In this document: piece by piece, positions 59,530 to 64,000 of the stretch
How the letters are laid out: the number at the start of each line of letters is the position of its first letter
Position numbering within the stretch: position 1 is the stretch's first letter
Origin: Bryobacterales bacterium
GTDB taxonomy: Bacteria; Acidobacteriota; Terriglobia; Bryobacterales; Bryobacteraceae
Assembly: GCA_016721425.1 (NCBI GenBank)
Contig: JADKID010000005.1
Location: 186,001 to 250,000 of the forward strand
Reading direction: 5' to 3'
Length of the DNA: 64,000 nucleotides
Made by a program: the position numbers and the translations under genes
Notes under the pieces: generated by a model
Database searches by the model: none
Seen by the model: the letters and a program-made list of their open reading frames with translations, nothing else
What the model was told of the DNA's origin: nothing

Positions 59530-60650
59530 CAACCGGGCAACTGCGGGATCGATGCCCCATTTAACCCTCTTCATCTCGTTCTCGACAACCATCAATTGGC
59601 GCGGCGGCGGCCCTCCTTCTCGTATCGCCCGGATCGCTAACAAATGGACCGGAACTACTTGGTTACCCAATTTTCTAGCTCACGAATAGATCGTCCCGAC
59701 GGCGTGCAGCAACACCACCAACCCTGGAATGCTCTTCTATTTACTCCTCTTTTTATCCAATACCCCTTAAACCTATTATTGGTGTAAGCTCCGATACACG
59801 TACAACCACACACTTCTGAAACATCCTCTGCCTTCCTATCTGCTTTCGACTCATTTTTTGGACTCGCGGAATCTGTCACAGCGAAATTTCAACACGAGGT
59901 CCAAATTGAAGATCTACATCTACAAAAAGGAGAATTCGCCACGTGGCTTGTATTTGCCGGAAGATTCCTGGACCGTTCCACGATCCAACGAACTCAACAT
60001 CCAGGCAGCCTCTTGGGCCCCTCACCCTACTGTCTCCTGCTGATGTATCTCGCCTGCCGATCGGCTGTTACGTTTTCCCATTCCAACAGCGGCGCCTCTC
60101 CCGCTCTATGTCGGTAAGCCACCAAATCTTTCACAAAAGAGGCATTCAATCCTTCCAGCTGCCATGCAGCTACCATAAGGGTCTCCCCATCGACCCCATG
60201 GGAAAGCACCTCCCGGTCATATTCTAATCCTCACACAAACTATGTTTACTCGATCTTCATTCCTGCTCCGTCAAATTGTTGTTCGTAGTTCATCCAACCA
60301 GAGAAAGACGAACTACAAACAGATCGCCTCGATCGAGGACTACGCATATCAATCCGGTGTCGATCAAGGTTCACCCTCCTTCACCGGTCGTGAAAGGGAA
60401 GAACCCGCCACCTTCTGCAACATGGGCATCAACAGCGTCGTCCGCAGCGGCCTCAGGGGAAGAAGCAGCACGCGGACCAAAGAATCGGCTCCGTCGCTCC
60501 GTCTTTTGGCACCATTCTCAGGCGCCGGCTGCGCCTGCATCAGGAGGGCAGTTCCAAGCAGTAGTGAAATCCACCGCACCACTCTCCAATTCTAGGCACA
60601 GGTTGAGCCCTCATCCTCCCCAACCCACTAAACTGGTAACAGCGTTCCCC
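59530..60650. other. A+T-richer non-coding island
   Basis: About 1.1 kb without a credible gene. Counting bases 59701-59940 gives 105 G+C of 240 (about 44 percent), against 48 of 60 at 57541-57600. Short open frames exist (minus strand 59655-59879, 60027-60209 and 60364-60582, the last with a signal-like start MVRWISLLLGTALLMQAQ), but none has family similarity or neighbours. An imperfect 11-bp inverted repeat (60281-60291 with 60311-60321) and a 12-bp palindrome CCTCGATCGAGG (60328-60339) are visible. Confidence 0.7.
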
Positions 60651-63278
60651 ATGAAAATCGGCATCGACCTCGGCACCACCAACTCCGCTTTCGCCTTCAT
60701 TGACCCTCGTGAGGCCGAGGGCTCGGACTTCCCGCCCGTCCACATCCTCCACATCCCCCAGCAGGTCCTCGGCGGCCAGACCGGCGCCCTCCGCTCTCTC
60801 CCCTCTTTCCTCTTCCTCGATGGCGACGGCCTCATCGGCGAAAATGCCCGCGAACAGGGCGCGCTCGTCCCCACCAAGCTCGTCCACTCCGCCAAGTCCT
60901 GGATGTCGAACCCCGAGGTGGACCGCACCGCCAAAATCCTCCCCTGGGACGCCCAGGAGCTCGGCCGCGTCGTCTCGCCCGTCGAGGCATCCGCCCGCTA
61001 CATCGCCCACATGCGCGATGCCTGGGAGGCCACCGGCCGCGGACCCATCGCCGAACACGACGTCGTCCTCACCGTGCCCGCCTCGTTCGACGAAGAGGCC
61101 CGCGAGCTCACAGTCCAGGCCGCCCGCGAGGCCGGCATCGAGAAGCTCACCCTGCTCGAAGAGCCCGCCGCCGCCTTCTACTCCTGGATCGCCAACCACC
61201 TCTCCCAGTCGCAAAAGGCGCTCTACGACGGCATGACCGTCCTCGTCGTCGACGTCGGCGGCGGCACCTCGGATTTCACCGTCATCCGCGTCTCGCGCGA
61301 AGGCGATCGCGTCACCTTCACCCGCACCGCCGTCGGCCGCCATCTCCTCCTCGGCGGCGACAACCTCGATCTCACCCTCGCCTGGCTCGTCGAATCCAAG
61401 CTCAACACGCAGCTATCCCTCCGCCAGCGGAGCGCCCTGCGCCGCCAGTGCTCGGCCGCCAAGGAGAAGCTCCTCGGCTCCGCCACCCTCGCCAGCGTGG
61501 ATATCACCGTCCTCGGCGGAGGCACCTCGCTCATCGGCGGCACCATGAAGGCCAGCGTGCTGCGCGAAGAGGCGCTCGAACTCGCGCTCGAGGGCTTCCT
61601 CCCCTTTTGCGCCCTCGACGAAAAGCCGCAGGAGGACAAGAAGAGCCTCTTCCGAGAAATCGGCCTGCCCTACGTCTCCGACCCCGCCATCACGCGCCAC
61701 CTCGCCGCGTTCCTGCAATCGTCCCAGTCGCCCGCCCCCGGCGCCATCCTCTTCAACGGCGGCTTCTTCATCCCCGAAATCCTGCGCGAGCGCGTCACCG
61801 ATGTCGTCGCCTCCTGGTACGGCCAGCGTCCCCTCGTCTTTGAGAACAACGATCTCGATCTCGCCGTGGCCGTCGGCGCCTCCTACTACTCATACGTCCG
61901 CGGCACCGGCAGCGGCGTGCTGGTCCGCGGCGGCCTGCCCCGCGCCTACTTCCTGGGAGTCGATGCGCCCGGCCAGGAGACCATCAAGACCGTCTGCCTG
62001 GTGCCCCGCGGCGCCGAGGAGGGCTCCACCCTCTCGCTCGATCTCGAAAACCTCCAGCTCGTCGCCAACAAGCCCGTCAGCTTCCGCCTCTATTCCTCCC
62101 TCGTCCGCACCGAGGATCAGGTCGGCGATCTCGTCGAATTCGCCCAGTCCGAGCTCGGCGAAGCGCTCCACGAGCACGCCCCGCTCGAGGCCGTCATCCG
62201 CTTCGGCAGGAAGGCCGAGGAGCGCCTGGTGCCTGTGAAGCTCGGCGCCCACCTCACCGAGCTGGGCACGCTCGAAATCTGGGCCGAATCCAAGATCAGC
62301 GAGAATCGCTGGCGCCTCCAATTCGAGCTGCGCAAGCCCGTCCTGGCCGAGCAGGTCAAGCGCGCCCGCCCCGTCGCCGTCATCAGCGCCGAGGCTGCCG
62401 CCGCCGCCGAGCAGGCCATCCGCGACGTCTTCCAGCACGGCACGCTCGCGCCCGAAGAGCTCCCTGGGAAGCTCGAACAGACCCTCGCCCTCGGCCGCAA
62501 CTCGTGGCCCCTGGAAATCATCCGCAAGCTGGCCGACACGTTCCTGGAGTTGAACGAAGGGCGCAGGAAATCGGCCGCCCACGAGGTCCGCTGGCTCAAC
62601 CTGACCGGCCTCTGTCTCCGCCCCGGTTTCGGCCACGCCGGCGATGACTACCGCATCGAGCTCGCCCGCCGCGTCTGGGCGCAAGGCCCCGCCTTCGGCA
62701 ACAAGCCCGAGAACGAGACGCAGTGGTGGATCTTCTGGGGACGCGTCGCCGGCGGCCTCAATAAGAATCAGCAGGCCGACGTCTTCCAGCGTGTCGCCTA
62801 CGCCCTGCTGCCTAAGGGCAAACCGCAACGCCTCAACTCCAGCCTGGAGCGCGAGATGTGGCGCTGCGCGGCCTCGCTGGAGCTGCTGCCCGCCGGCACG
62901 CGCACGGATCTCGGCAACGCCCTGGTCAAAAGGCTCCGCACCGAAACCAACGCCAGCGACCTCTGGTGCCTGGCCCGCCTCGGCGCGCGCAAGCTCTTCT
63001 ACGGCCCCATCAATCAGGTGCTGCCCGCCGCCACCGCCGCCCGCTGGGTGGATGGCCTCGCCAAGGTCAAGGGCGCCGAGGAGTGCCTCGCCCGCCTGGG
63101 CCAGATCACTGGCGACGCCACGCGCGATCTGCCGCCCACCGCGCAGGAGATGCTGCGCCGCATCCTCGCCGGCTCGCCCGAACTGCTCGAGTTGCTGGAG
63201 GGCGAAGGCGCCAGCGACCTGGAATCCATGGCCCGCGTCTTCGGCGAGGAGCTGCCTTCGGGCCTGATCCTACAGTGA
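60651..63278 (+). CDS. Non-canonical Hsp70-family protein (long form, DUF3731-type C-terminus)
   Basis: From ATG 60651 the product has 875 residues; upstream in-frame codons lie in the island and are rejected. The ATPase domain has KIGIDLGTTNSAFAFID, VLVVDVGGGTSDFTVI, LLLGGDNLDLTLAWL and ILFNGGFFIPEILRERV. From about residue 560 the protein is helical and Trp/Arg-rich (LGRNSWPLEIIRKLADTFLEL, WWIFWGRVAGGLNKNQQADVF), as in Hsp70 proteins with DUF3731. It resembles the 572-residue neighbour in the ATPase part but has this long extension. It overlaps thiL by GTGA. Confidence 0.93.
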   Translation: MKIGIDLGTTNSAFAFIDPREAEGSDFPPVHILHIPQQVLGGQTGALRSLPSFLFLDGDGLIGENAREQGALVPTKLVHSAKSWMSNPEVDRTAKILPWDAQELGRVVSPVEASARYIAHMRDAWEATGRGPIAEHDVVLTVPASFDEEARELTVQAAREAGIEKLTLLEEPAAAFYSWIANHLSQSQKALYDGMTVLVVDVGGGTSDFTVIRVSREGDRVTFTRTAVGRHLLLGGDNLDLTLAWLVESKLNTQLSLRQRSALRRQCSAAKEKLLGSATLASVDITVLGGGTSLIGGTMKASVLREEALELALEGFLPFCALDEKPQEDKKSLFREIGLPYVSDPAITRHLAAFLQSSQSPAPGAILFNGGFFIPEILRERVTDVVASWYGQRPLVFENNDLDLAVAVGASYYSYVRGTGSGVLVRGGLPRAYFLGVDAPGQETIKTVCLVPRGAEEGSTLSLDLENLQLVANKPVSFRLYSSLVRTEDQVGDLVEFAQSELGEALHEHAPLEAVIRFGRKAEERLVPVKLGAHLTELGTLEIWAESKISENRWRLQFELRKPVLAEQVKRARPVAVISAEAAAAAEQAIRDVFQHGTLAPEELPGKLEQTLALGRNSWPLEIIRKLADTFLELNEGRRKSAAHEVRWLNLTGLCLRPGFGHAGDDYRIELARRVWAQGPAFGNKPENETQWWIFWGRVAGGLNKNQQADVFQRVAYALLPKGKPQRLNSSLEREMWRCAASLELLPAGTRTDLGNALVKRLRTETNASDLWCLARLGARKLFYGPINQVLPAATAARWVDGLAKVKGAEECLARLGQITGDATRDLPPTAQEMLRRILAGSPELLELLEGEGASDLESMARVFGEELPSGLILQ

Positions 63279-64000
63279 ACGAACGCGCCCTCATCCGCGC
63301 CATTCAACGCTACACGGCTACCACGCGCCGCGATGATAATCTGATCGCCGGCATCGGCGACGATTGCGCTATCCTGCGCCCCCGCCGCGGCGAGGATCTC
63401 CTCTTCACCACGGACTTCGTCATCGAAGACGTCCACTTCCGCCGCGCTCAGGAATCCGGGGTCGAGACGGGCTACCGCGCCCTCGCCCGCGGCCTCTCCG
63501 ATATCGCGGCCATGGGCGGCGAGCCGCGCTACGCGCTCATCTCCCTCGCCTTGTCTCCCTGGGCGTGCGAAAACTACGTGCGCGATCTCTACCGCGGCTT
63601 CGCCAAGCTCACCGAGCGCTTCCACGTACAAATCATTGGCGGCGACGTCACGCGCACGGAGAAGCTCACCATCGACGTCGTCGTCATCGGCGGCGTCCCG
63701 CGCGGCAAGGCGCTGCGCCGCAACGGCGCGCGCGAGGGGGATCGCATCTACGTCTCGGGCCCGCTCGGTGGCGCAGCCGCCGGCGGCTATAAGCAGCGGC
63801 CCGAGCCGCGAATCGAACTCGGCCGTCAACTCCGCGCGAAAGCCACCGCCTGCATGGATCTCTCCGACGGACTCGCGCTGGATCTCCACCGTCTCTGCGT
63901 GGAGTCCGGCGTCGCTGCCGCCCTTTCCAGCCCCATCCCCACCGCCCGCCGCGCCTCACTTGCTCAGGCGCTCTCCGGCGGCGAGGATTACGAACTGCTC
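63275..64000 (+). CDS. thiL: Thiamine-monophosphate kinase, N-terminal part
   Basis: The gene starts at a GTG overlapping the Hsp70 stop and runs off the right edge; 242 codons are visible. ThiL blocks: IAGIGDDCAIL, TTDFVIEDVHFRR, RALARGLSDIAAMGGEPRYALISLAL, QIIGGDVTRTEKLTIDVVVIG, CMDLSDGLALDLHRLC and SGGEDYELL. It phosphorylates thiamine monophosphate to the active diphosphate. It is an ordinary thiL placed at the end of the Hsp70 operon. Confidence 0.94.
   Translation, partial: MNERALIRAIQRYTATTRRDDNLIAGIGDDCAILRPRRGEDLLFTTDFVIEDVHFRRAQESGVETGYRALARGLSDIAAMGGEPRYALISLALSPWACENYVRDLYRGFAKLTERFHVQIIGGDVTRTEKLTIDVVVIGGVPRGKALRRNGAREGDRIYVSGPLGGAAAGGYKQRPEPRIELGRQLRAKATACMDLSDGLALDLHRLCVESGVAAALSSPIPTARRASLAQALSGGEDYELL

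Noticed and set aside
59655..60209. Small minus-strand open frames in the A+T-rich island
   Set aside because: No ribosome sites of note, no family similarity and no coherent neighbours; kept as non-coding.
60276..60650. Upstream extension of the long Hsp70
   Set aside because: The added 125 residues come from island DNA, and the conserved ATPase start MKIGIDLGTTN is at 60651.
1..64000. tRNA, rRNA or riboswitch genes
   Set aside because: No cloverleaf, rRNA or TPP-type element was recognised, including before thiL, which starts inside the preceding stop.

Overview
This window looks like a chromosomal stretch of an Acidobacteriota, most likely a Solibacter/Bryobacter-type soil bacterium. That placement is inference from gene content, not from a marker gene. 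The signs are very high G+C, strongly C/G-ending codons, many secreted proteins whose signal peptides end in Ala-Gln, a carboxypeptidase-regulatory-like TonB receptor beside a VWFA-related protein, BNR propellers, secreted DinB-like proteins, and Tat-type sulfatase and Gfo/Idh enzymes. No rRNA, tRNA, CRISPR array or intact mobile element was seen.

Layout: 0-1.7 kb is the end of a chemosensory locus (hybrid CheA, then a CheW-like protein). 1.7-12.7 kb carries a nitrilase, a sugar-isomerase-like enzyme, two BNR/Asp-box proteins (one fused to a lyase-like module), a small outer-membrane barrel, a DinB protein and the monofunctional glycosyltransferase MtgA. 12.8-16.1 kb has a solitary groES followed by a Skp/OmpH chaperone, a membrane-anchored protein, a SirB1-like protein and an oxidoreductase. 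16.2-21.4 kb has a double-AAA ATPase with a small coiled-coil partner, a Spy/CpxP-like protein and a lactate permease. 21.4-34 kb holds a giant BACON/Ig-type exoprotein, a ppx-CHAD-methyltransferase operon, an M20 hydrolase and the conserved order PIN-TRAM protein/ispD/ispF. 34.2-40.7 kb has an ankyrin-glyoxalase-sulfatase-pirin operon and small enzymes. 40.7-46.3 kb is a TonB receptor/VWFA operon. 46.3-56.6 kb has a lytic transglycosylase, an HD-GYP regulator, feoAB with a divergent MerR-TPR gene, a frameshifted sugar porter, a self-contained membrane-protein/winged-helix operon with a perfect palindrome at its promoter, and a DUF4832-type enzyme.

56.6-64 kb is the most interesting part. A DUF2760 protein and two non-canonical Hsp70 proteins lead into thiL. 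About 1.7 kb of much more A+T-rich DNA lies between the two Hsp70 genes and contains an orphan HicB antitoxin gene, a decayed hicBA module back to back with it, and several inverted repeats. It looks like acquired and decaying DNA inside an otherwise tight operon.

Many neighbouring genes overlap by 1-4 bases (ATGA, GTGA, TTGA), so translational coupling is common here. Three places look like single-base indels relative to an intact gene: the start of the hydrolase near 31.04 kb, the TonB receptor signal peptide near 46.09 kb, and the sugar porter N-terminus near 52.84 kb. They could be real mutations or residual assembly errors.
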